A stretch of 41,552 nucleotides of DNA from Rubricoccaceae bacterium (GTDB lineage Bacteria > Bacteroidota > Rhodothermia > Rhodothermales > Rubricoccaceae). The notes beneath the pieces are model-generated. The model saw only the letters and a program-made list of their open reading frames with translations, had not been told where the DNA came from and made no database searches. Positions 41,139-41,552 of this stretch are shown in pieces. The translations under genes and the position numbers were made by a program. The stretch's first letter is position 1, and every line of letters starts with the position of its first letter. The DNA is taken from contig JAHEJB010000009.1 of NCBI GenBank assembly GCA_024639085.1, positions 1 through 41,552 of the forward strand, read 5' to 3'.

Positions 41139-41552
41139 TTACCCAGACGCCTCGGATGCTTTTCCATTGCGCATTTCATCGACGGACAACGACCCTGCGC
41201 CCGTAATCATCAGGGCCAGAAATCCGGCGATGTACAGCAGGTTGACTTCGATGCCCGGCGGCTGGTTCATAAAGAAGAAGCCGTTCGCCCAATGGAACGA
41301 GAACATGGCGCCGAGCATAACGGCGATAAGGATTACGCTGACGATTGGCACAAACGCACCCGCGACTAATGCTAGTCCACCTGCCGTTTCAATGGCGGCT
41401 ACAAGTGGTCCCATGAGTCCGGGGGCGGGAATGCCAAGTGTTTCGAAAAAGCTAGAGGTGTTTTCGATTCCTCCGGTGAACTTCGTAATACCGTGTGCTG
41501 CCATTGATCCGCCAAGGATCAGGCGCAGAGGGAGAGCTGCATAGCCCTTAAG
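41139..41552 (-). CDS. DoxX-family membrane protein (5' end cut by window edge)
   Basis: The track starts it at ATG 41504, but the frame stays open for 16 more codons to the edge, reading LKGYAALPLRLILGGS. These are the conserved residues that normally begin the first DoxX helix. The gene therefore extends past the window and the true start is outside. The remaining part has 'HGITKFTGG', 'ETAGGLALVAGAFVPIVSVILIAVMLGAM' and 'LLYIAGFLALMITGAG', i.e. the usual four membrane segments. DoxX proteins are linked to thiosulfate oxidation in archaea or to redox stress (MbfA/SodA) in others; no partner is visible here. Confidence 0.9.
   Translation of the reverse strand, partial: LKGYAALPLRLILGGSMAAHGITKFTGGIENTSSFFETLGIPAPGLMGPLVAAIETAGGLALVAGAFVPIVSVILIAVMLGAMFSFHWANGFFFMNQPPGIEVNLLYIAGFLALMITGAGSLSVDEMRNGKASEASG

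Overview
The window looks like chromosomal core DNA of a Bacteroidota/Rhodothermota-type bacterium, probably a Rhodothermales relative. This placement comes from remembered family sequence style (an rpsB with a long Ala/Glu tail, an extended DnaA linker, many genes without a Shine-Dalgarno site, a mix of lipoproteins and outer-membrane proteins). It is inference, not a database result. Base composition is moderately GC-rich, and the 1.6-5.6 kb stretch looks more AT-rich and gene-poor.

Layout. 1-1.6 kb: a LexA repressor followed 8 nt later by an ImuB-like Y-family polymerase relative. The latter runs off the left edge and is therefore missing from the ORF track. 1.6-5.6 kb: an accessory stretch with three tandem N-terminally anchored pilin/PilX-like proteins, flanked by two degraded copies of one small gene. 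5.6-8.2 kb: a cupredoxin-like lipoprotein, small proteins and a secreted metallophosphoesterase. 8.3-11.9 kb: a tight leftward operon for sulfide handling, sqr - tusE-like - dsrE2-like - FadL-type outer-membrane channel. 12.1-20.4 kb: M23 peptidase, a small exported protein, dnaB, a family-4-type uracil-DNA glycosylase that lacks its iron-sulfur cysteines, an SGNH hydrolase, coaBC, rpoZ, gmk, yicC. 20.4-20.84 kb: tRNA-Ser(GGA) followed by two 153-bp tandem repeats, each carrying a copy of the tRNA 3' end. 20.9-25.3 kb: frr, pyrH, tsf, rpsB, rpsI, rplM.

25.6-27.6 kb holds an ECF-like sigma factor with a membrane-anchored presumed anti-sigma partner, plus a small lipoprotein. 27.6-30.9 kb holds dnaN, dnaA and a probable oriC with three exact TTGTCCACA boxes. 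Core genes point leftward on the left of this spot and rightward on the right, as expected if forks leave from here. 30.9-35.6 kb is the yceD-rpmF-plsX-fabH-fabD-fabG lipid block. 35.7-41.5 kb holds a Gly/Ala-rich membrane protein, a DEAD-box helicase overlapping a ChaN-type protein, a DUF2200 protein, an M49-like metallopeptidase lipoprotein and a DoxX protein cut by the right edge.

The most unusual points are: (1) the tRNA-Ser 3'-end tandem repeats, laid out like the E. coli tyrT/rtT locus; (2) the UDG without Fe-S ligands; (3) the paired relics of an unknown small gene; (4) the three-gene anchored pilin-like cassette; and (5) the lexA-imuB pair hidden at the edge. No CRISPR array, intact insertion sequence or prophage was seen.
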